Positions 1-8,302 of a stretch of 24,262 nt of DNA are shown here, piece after piece. The DNA is from Dehalococcoidia bacterium UBA3254 (lineage in GTDB: Bacteria; Chloroflexota; Dehalococcoidia; Dehalococcoidales; UBA3254). Below the pieces are notes generated by a model, which saw only the letters and a program-made list of their open reading frames with translations, did no database searches and was not told the DNA's origin. The translations under genes and the position numbers were made by a program. How positions within the stretch are numbered: the first letter of the stretch is position 1; every line of letters starts with the position of its first letter. The stretch spans positions 1-24,262 of the forward strand of contig DEUU01000019.1 of assembly GCA_002362735.1 (NCBI GenBank), written 5' to 3'.

Positions 1-105
1 ATGGATGAAGGGCAGATCATCGAGGAAGCCCCTCCCGAACAACTTTTTAATTCCCCAACCCAGGAGCGCACCAAACTCTTCCTCAGTAAAATTCTACAAG
101 TATAA
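1..105 (+). CDS. Amino-acid ABC transporter ATP-binding protein, C-terminal end (partial)
   Basis: The window opens inside a reading frame that runs from base 1 to a TAA at 103-105 and encodes 34 residues. The first ten, MDEGQIIEEA, followed by a PPEQLF segment and a closing TQERTKLFLSKIL-like stretch, match the well-known C-terminal end of polar amino-acid ABC ATPases (GlnQ/HisP family), where 'MD.G.I.E...P..lF..P...RT..FL..iL' follows the H-loop region. The Walker motifs lie upstream of the window, so the substrate cannot be told. The ATG at 1 is almost certainly an internal methionine. A 38-base gap separates it from the MFS gene in the same direction. Confidence 0.85.
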   Translation: MDEGQIIEEAPPEQLFNSPTQERTKLFLSKILQV

Positions 106-143
106 GCTGCATAAAAATTTCATAATTTATTCGAGAAGATCAT

Positions 144-1412
144 TTGAGTCAGTATACTACGGGCACCAATTTGAAAAAAGGGTCTCATCTATTTTACGGT
201 TACAAAATAGTCACTTTTTGCTATATTACCGCTATCATCGTCTGGGGCACGTACAACTCCTTTGGAGTCTTTTTTGACTCGCTGTTGAACGAATTCCAGT
301 GGACGCGGGCAGCTACCTCCGGCGCCTTCTCAGTCTGTACCGTTATTTCCGGACTGGCTGCTATTCCCTTCGGCAGAATCACGGATAAATTCGGCCCCCG
401 TCTGGTCATGACCGTTTGCTCTCTGGTCCTGGGAGCGGGCTATATTTTGATGGCTCTTATAAGCTCCATCTGGCAGTTTTATCTGATTTATGGAATTATC
501 ATTGGGGTAGGGACCAGCGGTTTCTGGGTACCGGTGCTTTCGACCGTTTCCCGATGGTTTTCCCGTAAAAGAGGATTAATGGTCGCTATCGTCCTGACCG
601 GATCTGGGGCTGGCACTATCGTTTTCCCTCCTGTCGCAAACTGGCTGATTTCCCAGTATCAGTGGCGTTTATCTATTGCCATCATCGGCATTATCACATT
701 GGTCACAGGCACTATATTGTCTCAATTTATGAAGCGCGATCCTTCTCAAATCGCGGAATTTCCGGATGGAGGTCCGGTGAGAACGGAAGATCCAGCCCGG
801 GGGACTAATTGGGGTTACTCTGCAGGGGAGGCACTCCGTACTCCTCAGTTCTGGATGGCAACTGTTATTTTCTTCTGCTGCGGATTCTGCGCGTATACCA
901 TTTTTGTACATATCATACCGCAGGCATTGTTATTAGGTGTTTCTTCTATCGCTGCCGCCGGCATCGTCGCAGTTATCGGAGGTGTTGCCATAGTGGGGGG
1001 GCTGGGCACCGGCATTATATCTGACAGGACCGGGGTTAAGAGAAGCACAGTTGTTTTTCTGGTGCTGAGCGTACTGGCTTTGATCTGGCTGAACATTTCC
1101 CGTGATTTCTGGCAACTGTACCTTTTTGCCGCCATTTTCGGGTTGGCTTATGGCAGCATCGGAGTGTCTGAGACTATTCTCAGCGTCTGGCTTTTCGGTC
1201 TTAAGGATAATGCGGTAATCTTATCCATTATCGATTTCGGACTGACTGTTGGTGCGGCGGTAGGGCCGCTCATAGCGGGATATATTTTCGATCTTTACGG
1301 CAGCTATCAAATTGCTTTTTTCTTGACCGCTATTATCGGTTTTGCGGGTTTGTTTTTGTCGCTGTTTCTAAAACCCCCTTCTGTACATGAACGGAGAAGA
1401 TATGTCCCGTAA
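144..1412 (+). CDS. MFS transporter, oxalate/formate antiporter-like (OFA/MCT type)
   Basis: This 422-residue protein has the twelve hydrophobic stretches of a major facilitator superfamily permease. The N-terminus (FYGYKIV, then a YNSFGVFF segment) resembles the OFA and monocarboxylate transporter branch, whose members carry small organic anions across the cytoplasmic membrane. A loop with GRITDKFGPR (about residues 77-86) is the MFS signature between helices 2 and 3. A hydrophilic central loop with FPDGGPVRTEDPARG divides the two halves, and GIISDRTGVKR is the matching loop of the second half. The start is a TTG at 144 with only a weak GAGAAG upstream; a TTG at 171 is an alternative. The 3' end overlaps the next permease gene, so the two are probably co-transcribed. 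The substrate is unknown. Confidence 0.88.
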   Translation: MSQYTTGTNLKKGSHLFYGYKIVTFCYITAIIVWGTYNSFGVFFDSLLNEFQWTRAATSGAFSVCTVISGLAAIPFGRITDKFGPRLVMTVCSLVLGAGYILMALISSIWQFYLIYGIIIGVGTSGFWVPVLSTVSRWFSRKRGLMVAIVLTGSGAGTIVFPPVANWLISQYQWRLSIAIIGIITLVTGTILSQFMKRDPSQIAEFPDGGPVRTEDPARGTNWGYSAGEALRTPQFWMATVIFFCCGFCAYTIFVHIIPQALLLGVSSIAAAGIVAVIGGVAIVGGLGTGIISDRTGVKRSTVVFLVLSVLALIWLNISRDFWQLYLFAAIFGLAYGSIGVSETILSVWLFGLKDNAVILSIIDFGLTVGAAVGPLIAGYIFDLYGSYQIAFFLTAIIGFAGLFLSLFLKPPSVHERRRYVP

Positions 1413-2286
1413 TTGGAAATCATCACCGGTATTGGCTTTAACCGCGCTGGTGTCAGTCACCGCCGTCTGGGGTTCCACCTTTTTGATCGTCCAGAATGCC
1501 GTAATACGCATGCCGGTGATGGACTTTTTGGCGGTGCGGTTCACCATAGCCTCTTTAATAATGCTGATATTGCGTCCATCCTGTTTGAAACACATTACCC
1601 GCCGCAGTCTGGTGCATGGCTTCTTATTGGGAATAGCGCTGGGATCAGGGTACATCGCCCAGACGTTTGGACTTCTCTCTGCCTCGGCTGCCGTTTCAGG
1701 TTTTATTACCGGAATGTTTGTGGTCCTTACTCCGGTGATCGCCTGGCTGGTACTCCGCCATAAAATTAGCCGTAACACCTGGCTGGCCGTATTACTGGCC
1801 ATATTCGGGTTGGCGCTGCTCAGCCTGCACGGATGGTCATTGGGCATCGGTGAATCACTGACACTAGCCTGCGCCATCTTTTTTGCCATCCATATTGTCG
1901 GTCTGGGTGAATGGTCTTACCAGCACGAGACTTACGGCCTCACCTTAATTCAAATTTCAACTGTGGCAGTAATATCGCTTATTGCTTCTGCACCCGGCGG
2001 CATTATGCTTCCTCCGGACCCTGGAGTATGGCTGGCCATTGGCATAACGGCTGTGCTTGCTACCGCGGCAGCCTTCCTGGTGCAGACCTGGGCCCAAGCG
2101 CTGGTCTCACCGACCCGCGCCGCCGTCGTTATGACCATGGAACCGGTTTTCGCGGGAATATTTGCAGTCGCCATCGGCGGCAACCAGTTGACATTACGGA
2201 CGGTTATCGGCGCCGTCTGCGTGCTGGCAGCTATGCTGATCGTCCAGATTAAGTCCTCGGTAAGCTCTTCTCGGGCGGGAAATTAA
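1402..2286 (+). CDS. DMT superfamily permease (EamA family)
   Basis: The protein of 294 residues has about ten transmembrane segments in two repeated halves, as in EamA drug/metabolite transporters. The first half carries AVWGSTFLIVQ and the PVMDFLAVRF segment typical of the family, and the second half contains the WAQALVSPTRAAVV and MEPVFAGIFA motifs that recur near helix 9. Such permeases move amino acids, metabolites or drugs across the inner membrane; specificity cannot be predicted. I place the start at the ATG at 1402 because GGAG at 1392-1395 is well spaced for it. An in-frame ATG at 1387 would add five residues. The gene overlaps the end of the MFS gene by 11 bases, which implies translational coupling. 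Confidence 0.88.
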   Translation: MSRNWKSSPVLALTALVSVTAVWGSTFLIVQNAVIRMPVMDFLAVRFTIASLIMLILRPSCLKHITRRSLVHGFLLGIALGSGYIAQTFGLLSASAAVSGFITGMFVVLTPVIAWLVLRHKISRNTWLAVLLAIFGLALLSLHGWSLGIGESLTLACAIFFAIHIVGLGEWSYQHETYGLTLIQISTVAVISLIASAPGGIMLPPDPGVWLAIGITAVLATAAAFLVQTWAQALVSPTRAAVVMTMEPVFAGIFAVAIGGNQLTLRTVIGAVCVLAAMLIVQIKSSVSSSRAGN

Positions 2287-2342
2287 CAGCTGCACTCTTA
2301 CCTCCGTCTTGATTCTTATTAGACTTAAACATAGTCAAGTTA

Positions 2343-2348
2343 TATAAT
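2343..2348 (+). promoter_or_regulatory. Possible -10 element upstream of hypA
   Basis: A perfect TATAAT lies about 90 bases before the hypA start, in the 152-base gap between the DMT permease and the hyp genes. No good -35 hexamer sits at 17 bases (TTGATT at 2309-2314 is too far). The AT-rich gap and lack of overlap suggest that the hyp operon starts here, but the promoter itself is weakly supported. Confidence 0.3.
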
Positions 2349-2438
2349 TTAGATGAAAAGAAGCAGTATTTAGTGTTTAATTACCCGTCTAAATTCCTTT
2401 TCCGTAAAACTATTTACTTAAAGCTGTAGACTATTGAA

Positions 2439-2780
2439 GTGCACGAACTTAGTGTGACTCAACAGGTTTTAGATATCGCTGTCAGTAAGGCTTCTGAGGC
2501 CGGCGCTACTAGGATAAAGTCCATTAATCTTGTCATCGGGGACATGTCCAGCATCGTCGACGATTGTGTCCAATTCTATTTCGATCTTCTGAGCCGGGAC
2601 AGCATCGCTAGCGGAGCCCGATTATCATTCCGGCGGGTGCCGATGAAAGTCCATTGCCGGAACTGCGGTCACGAATTTACCCCGGCCGGCGAAAACTGGC
2701 AGTGCTCGCAGTGCGGAGAATGGGATGTGGAGATTATCGCCGGAAAGGATTTTTACCTGGAGAGCCTAGAGGTAGAATAA
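2439..2780 (+). CDS. hypA: Hydrogenase nickel incorporation protein HypA
   Basis: HypA brings nickel to the large subunit of [NiFe]-hydrogenases together with HypB. The 113-residue product has the usual family length. It begins MHELSV, so the nickel-binding His2 is present, and it carries the structural zinc site as two CxxC pairs, CRNC (73-76) and CSQC (89-92). The start is GTG at 2439; the MHEL N-terminus fixes it even though no clear Shine-Dalgarno sequence precedes it. The TAA stop shares its last base with the ATG of hypB. It heads an operon-like run hypA-B-F-C-D-E. Confidence 0.97.
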   Translation: MHELSVTQQVLDIAVSKASEAGATRIKSINLVIGDMSSIVDDCVQFYFDLLSRDSIASGARLSFRRVPMKVHCRNCGHEFTPAGENWQCSQCGEWDVEIIAGKDFYLESLEVE

Positions 2781-3430
2781 TGAAAGTAACGGTATTGCAG
2801 AATATTTTAAGCGCCAACGATCAGATTGCTGCTAAAAATCAGGAGCTTCTTGATCGGAACAAAGTTCTGGCGATCAATATCATGTCATCTCCAGGAGCGG
2901 GAAAGACCACTCTTTTACTGGAGACTCTAAAACGCTTGAAGGCTAAAGTAAAAATTGCGGTTATAGAGGCTGACATCGCTTCAACTATCGATGCGGATAA
3001 GATCAGCCGGGAGGGCATTCCGGCGATTCAAATAAATACCGGCGGCCAGTGTCATATTGATGCCAATATGGTCAGCAATGCTCTGGATAAGCTGTCTCTA
3101 AAAGACCTGAACCTTCTTTTTATTGAGAACGTGGGTAACCTCATCTGTCCCGCAGAATTTAAAATCGGCACGCAAAAAAATATTATGCTTTTAAGCATTC
3201 CTGAGGGCGACGATAAGCCTTACAAATATCCTTTGATGTTCAGCACTGTAGATGCAGTTATCATCAGTAAAATGGACTATCTTCCCCTGTCAGATTTTGA
3301 TATCGAAAAATTTACTAAAGCCGTGACCGGCATGAACCGCCAGGCCTGCTTATTCCCTCTCTCCGCCCGTAACGGCGAGGGTGTGGATGCCTGGATTGCC
3401 TGGCTGGAATCGCTGCTCAAGAGTGCCTGA
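2780..3430 (+). CDS. hypB: Hydrogenase nickel incorporation GTPase HypB
   Basis: HypB is a SIMIBI-class GTPase that drives nickel delivery during [NiFe]-hydrogenase maturation. The 216-residue protein has a P-loop SSPGAGKTT (36-44), the interfacial metal-site motif GGQCHID (C91, H92), ENVGNLICP (116-124, C123) and the base-specificity motif SKMD (163-166). It lacks the histidine-rich N-terminal stretch seen in some HypB proteins, so it probably has no nickel storage role. The start is the ATG overlapping the hypA stop (TAATG). A longer in-frame reading back into hypA is not credible. hypF starts one base after its stop. Confidence 0.97.
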   Translation: MKVTVLQNILSANDQIAAKNQELLDRNKVLAINIMSSPGAGKTTLLLETLKRLKAKVKIAVIEADIASTIDADKISREGIPAIQINTGGQCHIDANMVSNALDKLSLKDLNLLFIENVGNLICPAEFKIGTQKNIMLLSIPEGDDKPYKYPLMFSTVDAVIISKMDYLPLSDFDIEKFTKAVTGMNRQACLFPLSARNGEGVDAWIAWLESLLKSA

Positions 3431-3431
3431 G

Positions 3432-5729
3432 ATGATGACGATCCAGGCGCGGCGGATTCATGTTCGGGGAGTAGTCCAGGGAGTGGGATTCCGTCCTTTC
3501 GTTTATCAACTGGCGAAAACCTACGGACTGGCCGGTTGGGTTTGCAATACCTCCGGCGACGTCACCATAGAGGTGGAAGGTCCTGGGGAAAGCCTTGACC
3601 GATTCTCGAGCGATCTCAGAAATAGTCCCCCGCCCCAATCCCGTATAGAATCTATCTCTGATGTCTCAATTGCTTCTAAAGGTCATACCAGATTTGAAAT
3701 TCTGAGCAGTCTGGTCAAGGAAAATGAATACCAGCTTGTTTCCCCGGACCTCTCCACCTGCCCGGAATGCCGGGCTGAAATCTTTAATCCGGCTGACCGC
3801 CGTTATCATTATCCCTTTACCAACTGCACGAACTGCGGTCCGCGTTTTACCATCATCGAGGATATCCCTTACGACCGTCCTCATACCACAATGGAGCGTT
3901 TCAGGATGTGCCCGGTCTGTCAGCGAGAGTACGATGATCCTGCTGACCGCCGCTTCCATGCCCAGCCCAACGCCTGTCCGGTCTGCGGTCCCCGGCTGGA
4001 AATAGTAGATTCTTCAGGGAAGAACGTTAATGCCGAAGATGTGATTACCTGTGCTGCTCAATTGTTGAAGGAAGGAAAAATTCTGGCAGTAAAAGGCCTG
4101 GGTGGTTTCTTACTGGCCTGTGATGCATCTGATGATACGGCTGTGAGACTTCTGCGAGACAGAAAGAAACGTTCTTCCAAACCTTTTGCTGTGATGATGA
4201 AAGATTTGGATGAGGTTAAAAGGTATTGCCGGGTTAAGGAAAAAGAAGCGGAAGCCCTGATTTCTTCCTCCAGTCCGATTGTATTATTGGAAATAATTCC
4301 GCCTACTGGGAAATGGATACTGGCACCCTCCGTTGCTCCCGGCCTTGATCATCTTGGGGTAATGCTTCCTTACACCCCTCTGCACCACCTGCTGGTACAG
4401 GAGACCGGTCTGCCTCTGGTAATGACCAGCGGTAACCTTAGTGAGGAACCTATTGCGAAAGACAATGCAGAAGCCCTCCGGCGGCTGCGGGGAATTGCCG
4501 ATTATTTTATCGTACATAACCGGGATATCTATTCCCGTTACGATGACAGCGTTGTAACTGTAGAACAGGGTACCACGCGCATGGTCAGGCGAGCCCGGGG
4601 TTATGCCCCCTATCCTGTGCGCCTTCCTTTTCAATCAAGACCGGTTCTGGCCTGCGGCGGAGAGTTGAAGAATACTTTTTGCCTTACGCGTGATAATCAT
4701 GCTTTCGTCAGCCAACATATTGGAGATATGGAAAACGAGGAGACGCTGGAACATTTTGAAAATACGGTCCGGTTATATGAAAAACTCTTCCGTATTCAGC
4801 CGGAAATATTGGTCTGTGATCTGCATCCGGATTATCTGTCGGACCGGTGGGCGGAAGCCGAGGCTGAAAAACATCATCTCCCTCTTGTCCGTGTTCAGCA
4901 CCATCATGCCCATATTGTAAGCTGTATGACGGAAAACGGTGTTCAAAGTCCGGTCATCGGCGTCGCCCTGGACGGTACCGGCTACGGCACGGACGGAAAT
5001 GTCTGGGGCGGCGAATTTATGGTAGCGGACTCCTGCGGATTTCAGAGAAAAGCCCATTTTGAATATTTACCTTTACCCGGAGGGAATGCTGCTATACAGA
5101 AGCCGTACCGGGCAGCCATCGGTTATCTTTATGCGTTGTTTGGTTCTGAAGCTCTCAGCCGGGATTTGCCCTCCCTAAAAGAAGTCGATAGCCTGGAGAT
5201 CGACCTGATAAAGCAGCAGGTCGATCGGCAAATTAATACTTCCTTTACCTCCAGTTGCGGCCGGTTGTTTGATGTGGTGTCCTCACTCCTGGGTATCAGG
5301 CAGCAGGTAGAGTATGAAGGTCAGGCGGCCATTGATCTGGAGTCAGCGTTAGCGCATGATCTGGTGAACGTCCTGTATCCCTTTAATATTGAAATTGAAA
5401 ATGGAATGCGGATAATTCGGATTAAAGAGATGCTTGCAGAGGTCCTCGGCGACATCCGGCAGGGTGTTCCGGCGGCTAATATTTCGGCGAGTTTTCATAA
5501 TACGATGACTCGGGTTATAATTTCATTGTGTCGGGATATCAGCCTGGAGAACGGTATCCATCAGGTTGCTTTAAGCGGAGGAGTGTTTCAGAACCGCCGA
5601 TTGCTCAATCAAGTTGTTGAGGGGCTGAAAGAAGAGGGTCTGACAGTTTTACTTCACCGGCAGGTGCCCTGCAATGATGGCGCCATTTCTCTTGGCCAGG
5701 CAGTTATCGCGAATTATTTTGGGAAATAA
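3432..5729 (+). CDS. hypF: Carbamoyltransferase HypF
   Basis: HypF makes the cyanide ligands of the hydrogenase Fe(CN)2CO centre by carbamoylating the C-terminal cysteine of HypE from carbamoyl phosphate. The 765-residue product shows all parts in order. The acylphosphatase domain has VRGVVQGVGFRPF (11-23), with R21 and N39 as the expected catalytic pair. Zinc-finger pairs follow, CPEC (110-113), CTNC, CPVC and CPVC. Then comes a YrdC-like domain with KGLGGFLLACDA and KPFAVM, and a Kae1-like C-terminal domain with the metal-binding HHHAH near residue 489 and LDGTGYGTDG. Length is normal. The start is ATG 3432 or 3435, one base after hypB; I see no reason to prefer the longer frame reaching back to 3381. 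Confidence 0.97.
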   Translation: MMTIQARRIHVRGVVQGVGFRPFVYQLAKTYGLAGWVCNTSGDVTIEVEGPGESLDRFSSDLRNSPPPQSRIESISDVSIASKGHTRFEILSSLVKENEYQLVSPDLSTCPECRAEIFNPADRRYHYPFTNCTNCGPRFTIIEDIPYDRPHTTMERFRMCPVCQREYDDPADRRFHAQPNACPVCGPRLEIVDSSGKNVNAEDVITCAAQLLKEGKILAVKGLGGFLLACDASDDTAVRLLRDRKKRSSKPFAVMMKDLDEVKRYCRVKEKEAEALISSSSPIVLLEIIPPTGKWILAPSVAPGLDHLGVMLPYTPLHHLLVQETGLPLVMTSGNLSEEPIAKDNAEALRRLRGIADYFIVHNRDIYSRYDDSVVTVEQGTTRMVRRARGYAPYPVRLPFQSRPVLACGGELKNTFCLTRDNHAFVSQHIGDMENEETLEHFENTVRLYEKLFRIQPEILVCDLHPDYLSDRWAEAEAEKHHLPLVRVQHHHAHIVSCMTENGVQSPVIGVALDGTGYGTDGNVWGGEFMVADSCGFQRKAHFEYLPLPGGNAAIQKPYRAAIGYLYALFGSEALSRDLPSLKEVDSLEIDLIKQQVDRQINTSFTSSCGRLFDVVSSLLGIRQQVEYEGQAAIDLESALAHDLVNVLYPFNIEIENGMRIIRIKEMLAEVLGDIRQGVPAANISASFHNTMTRVIISLCRDISLENGIHQVALSGGVFQNRRLLNQVVEGLKEEGLTVLLHRQVPCNDGAISLGQAVIANYFGK

Positions 5730-5740
5730 GGAGTAGTAAT

Positions 5741-5821
5741 AAGTTTTACGTTTTAAGTTGTACGTCTTACGTCTTTCCAACACCCTTTTTCGAAACTTAA
5801 AACTTACAACCTAGAACTAAC
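5741..5821 (+). repeat. AT-rich imperfect repeats between hypF and hypC
   Basis: The 99-base gap holds iterated, partly complementary short units. GTTTTAAG (5750-5757) is matched by CTTAAAAC (5796-5803), and GTTGTA (5757-5762) by TACAAC (5805-5810). The right half repeats AACTTAAAACTTACAAC-like words and the left half TTACG/TACG words. The arms could fold into a loose hairpin. It resembles the low-complexity 'aacttaaaac' intergenic repeats seen in many bacterial genomes. No U-tract follows, so it is not an ordinary terminator. Confidence 0.5.
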
Positions 5822-5828
5822 AACTAAC

Positions 5829-6062
5829 ATGTGTTTAGCCGTCCCCGTCAGGGTTAAATCTATTAACGGTGATGAAGCTGAAGTGGAATCCTGCGGAACC
5901 ATTTATGCCGCCAGCATTAGTTTGACCCCTGAAGTCAAAGTCGGCAACTATGTCCTTTTACATACGGGTTATGCGATCAGCATTATTGATCCGGAAGAAG
6001 CGGAACAGACAATAGCTATGCTCCGTCAGATGGAAGAGTTGGGAACCGATGAAGACCGATGA
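5829..6062 (+). CDS. hypC: Hydrogenase assembly chaperone HypC
   Basis: HypC is the small chaperone that, with HypD, holds the Fe(CN)2CO moiety and passes it to the hydrogenase large-subunit precursor. The 77-residue product starts MCLAVPV, giving the essential Cys2 exposed after methionine removal, and continues into a beta-barrel with VGNYVLLHTGYAI, the family signature. Length is typical. No clear ribosome-binding site is visible in the repeat-rich sequence before it. The last 14 bases overlap hypD, so the HypC-HypD pair is probably translationally coupled. Confidence 0.97.
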   Translation: MCLAVPVRVKSINGDEAEVESCGTIYAASISLTPEVKVGNYVLLHTGYAISIIDPEEAEQTIAMLRQMEELGTDEDR

Positions 6063-7119
6063 AGCTTATCTGGCTGACAAAATTATTCAGGATATCCGCC
6101 GTCATTCTACCCGGCCCGTCAGGCTGATGGAGTTCTGCGGCGGCCATACTGTCGCCATCCTCAAGTTTGGTCTGCGTCAACTTTTGCCGGAAGTTGTTTC
6201 CATGTTCTCCGGCCCCGGCTGTCCTGTTTGTGTTACTACAGCTTCCGATATCGATAAAATCGTGGCCCTATCCCGTCAACCCGGAGTGGTTACGGCGACC
6301 TTCGGTGATTTAACGCGTATTCCAGGAAATCGCTCCAGCCTTCAGCAATCGCGAGCAGAGGGAAATGATATCCGCATTGTTTATTCTGCCCTGGAAGCTC
6401 TGGACCTCGCCCGCCGGTGTCCGGACCGAAAAGTGATCATGATTGGCATTGGTTTTGAGACCACGGCACCTACCATCGCCGCCTCCCTCCTCCAGGCTCG
6501 AAAGGAGAATCTAAAAAACTATCTGGTCTATTCTTTTCATAAACTGACTCCTCCGGTGATGAAAGTGATTCTGGATGCCGGAGAAACCCATATTGATGGA
6601 ATCGTTTGCCCCGGCCATGTCAGCGCCATTATCGGTTCGCGGCCTTATGAATACATCCCCCGCAATTATAAGGTCGGTTGCGTGGTGACCGGTTTCGAAG
6701 CTCTGGATATTCTCCTGGGGGTTGAGATGCTGGTCAAACAAATTGAGAGCCGTCATCCAGAAGTTGAGATCGCTTATCGCCGGGCGGTGCGTCATGAAGG
6801 AAATGAGATGGCTTTAAAGTTGATGTCACAGGTTTTTGATATCGTCGGGGCTAACTGGCGCGGAATCGGGCTGGTGCCAGAGAGCGGATTGAGTTTGAAG
6901 TCCGAATTTGGTGAATTTGACGCCTCAAAAGTTTTTGATTTTTCCGGTGTCGGAACGTGCGATCCATCCGGCTGCCTTTGCGGAGAGATCTTGCGCGGGA
7001 TAAAAACCCCCTCTGAATGCACACTATTTCGTCGAAACTGCACTCCCGAGCACCCCGTAGGGCCCTGTATGGTGTCTTCTGAAGGAGCCTGTGCCGCCTA
7101 TAATTTATATACTGAATAA
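6049..7119 (+). CDS. hypD: Hydrogenase formation iron-sulfur protein HypD
   Basis: HypD is the [4Fe-4S] scaffold on which the iron with its CN and CO ligands is assembled. The 356-residue protein contains the conserved motifs in order: MEFCGGHT (C30, iron ligand), GPGCPVCVT (C58, C61), GFETTAP (135-141), CPGHVS (187-192) and a cysteine-rich C-terminus (C304, C309, C311, C324, C331, C340, C348) that supplies the cluster ligands. Length is as expected. The start at ATG 6049 lies inside hypC. A 99-base gap follows before hypE. Confidence 0.97.
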   Translation: MKTDEAYLADKIIQDIRRHSTRPVRLMEFCGGHTVAILKFGLRQLLPEVVSMFSGPGCPVCVTTASDIDKIVALSRQPGVVTATFGDLTRIPGNRSSLQQSRAEGNDIRIVYSALEALDLARRCPDRKVIMIGIGFETTAPTIAASLLQARKENLKNYLVYSFHKLTPPVMKVILDAGETHIDGIVCPGHVSAIIGSRPYEYIPRNYKVGCVVTGFEALDILLGVEMLVKQIESRHPEVEIAYRRAVRHEGNEMALKLMSQVFDIVGANWRGIGLVPESGLSLKSEFGEFDASKVFDFSGVGTCDPSGCLCGEILRGIKTPSECTLFRRNCTPEHPVGPCMVSSEGACAAYNLYTE

Positions 7120-7230
7120 TCAATTCCTTACAGTAGTTTCTCTTCCTCGATGGGAGAGATCAATAAGGCTGCAGATTGAATCGATTGCACGATATTAAGT
7201 TATTTGCAGCATTAATTAATGGAGAAACTC

Positions 7231-8235
7231 ATGGATAAAACGATCCTTCTGGCTCATGGCAGCGGTGGCAAATTGACCCACGAACTGATTTCAAAAACCA
7301 TTTTCCCTTCTCTGGCAAATCCTTTGCTAGCCAGAATGGATGATTCCGCCATTTTCGATCTCTGCGGCCGGATAGCTTTTACCACCGATAGTTTTGTGGT
7401 CAGCCCTCTCTTTTTTCCCGGCGGGGATATAGGTAAACTCTCTGTTTGCGGGACTATCAACGACCTGGCAGTAGTGGGTGCCAGACCGCTTTATCTGAGC
7501 CTGTCACTTATTATCGAAGAAGGCCTGCCCATAGAAGATCTGGAACGCATTTTAGCCTCAATCCATCAGGTCGTAAGGGATACCGGAGTCAATATTGTCA
7601 CAGGAGATACCAAGGTGGTCAACCACGGCAGTGCCGATAAGCTCTTTATCAATACTGCTGGTATAGGAGTTATTCCTGAGGGGGTTAATATTTCCGGCTC
7701 TAACGCCCGTCCGGGAGATAAAATCATCCTCAGCGGTCCGGTGGGCGATCATGGAGTTGCAGTAATGGCACAGAGAGAGAATTTGCGGTTTAAAATCCCG
7801 GTGGAAAGCGATTGTGCCCCTTTGAATTCGCTGGTATCGGAGATGCTGGAACATGCGGAATCCCTCCACAGCATGCGCGATCCTACACGAGGAGGTCTGG
7901 CCACTGCGCTTAACGAAAGTGCCGCTCAATCTCAAGTAGGCATGCGATTATTTGAAGACCGCATACCTGTAAGAGAGTCCGTCCGGTCTGCCTGCGAAAT
8001 GCTGGGACTTGATCCCCTTTATGTGGCTAACGAAGGTAAGCTGGTGGCTGTCGTGGCGTCGGAAGATGCCGAGGCTATTCTGGAATCCATGAAGCGATGT
8101 CCATTCGGAAAAGAGAGTGTTATTATCGGCGAAGTGATATCAGACCATCCAGGTCGTGTGATAATGAAGACCCGTCTCGGCGCTTCCCGTATCATAGACA
8201 TGCTTAGCGGCGAGTTGCTTCCTCGCATTTGCTAG
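7231..8235 (+). CDS. hypE: Carbamoyl dehydratase HypE
   Basis: HypE dehydrates the carbamoyl group received from HypF to a thiocyanate on its own C-terminal cysteine. It belongs to the PurM/AIRS family. The 334-residue product has the N-terminal LAHGSGGKLTHELI motif, the MDDSAIF and TTDSFVVSPLFFPGGDIG segments of the ATP site, GDTKVV, RDPTRGG, and ends in the required PRIC. I choose ATG 7231 because GGAG at 7221-7224 is six bases upstream; an ATG at 7219 would add four residues and overlap that site. It closes the hyp set, which lacks hydrogenase structural or protease genes nearby. Confidence 0.96.
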   Translation: MDKTILLAHGSGGKLTHELISKTIFPSLANPLLARMDDSAIFDLCGRIAFTTDSFVVSPLFFPGGDIGKLSVCGTINDLAVVGARPLYLSLSLIIEEGLPIEDLERILASIHQVVRDTGVNIVTGDTKVVNHGSADKLFINTAGIGVIPEGVNISGSNARPGDKIILSGPVGDHGVAVMAQRENLRFKIPVESDCAPLNSLVSEMLEHAESLHSMRDPTRGGLATALNESAAQSQVGMRLFEDRIPVRESVRSACEMLGLDPLYVANEGKLVAVVASEDAEAILESMKRCPFGKESVIIGEVISDHPGRVIMKTRLGASRIIDMLSGELLPRIC

Positions 8236-8272
8236 TTTGCTTGACCGCTTAATCCCATAAATCTCCATACGC

Positions 8273-8281
8273 TGATATAAT
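8273..8281 (+). promoter_or_regulatory. Extended -10 promoter of the tandem helix-turn-helix gene
   Basis: TGATATAAT gives a TG-extended, perfect -10 hexamer (8276-8281), about 22 bases before the ATG at 8303. No good -35 lies at 17 bases, as is usual for extended -10 promoters. The predicted leader is only about 15 bases. Confidence 0.45.
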
Positions 8282-8302
8282 GTAATTAGAGAGTTAATTG
8301 AA

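Noticed and set aside
1368..1889. 173-codon minus-strand frame opposite the DMT permease
   Set aside because: It is antisense to a well-supported permease and has no protein family features.
2654..2779. N-terminal extension of HypB reaching back into hypA
   Set aside because: It is the out-of-frame shadow of hypA; the HypB family starts at the TAATG junction at 2780.
3432..5729. HypF Kae1-like domain taken as a tRNA threonylcarbamoyladenosine enzyme (TsaD)
   Set aside because: The acylphosphatase, zinc-finger and YrdC domains in the same chain and the hyp neighbours identify HypF.
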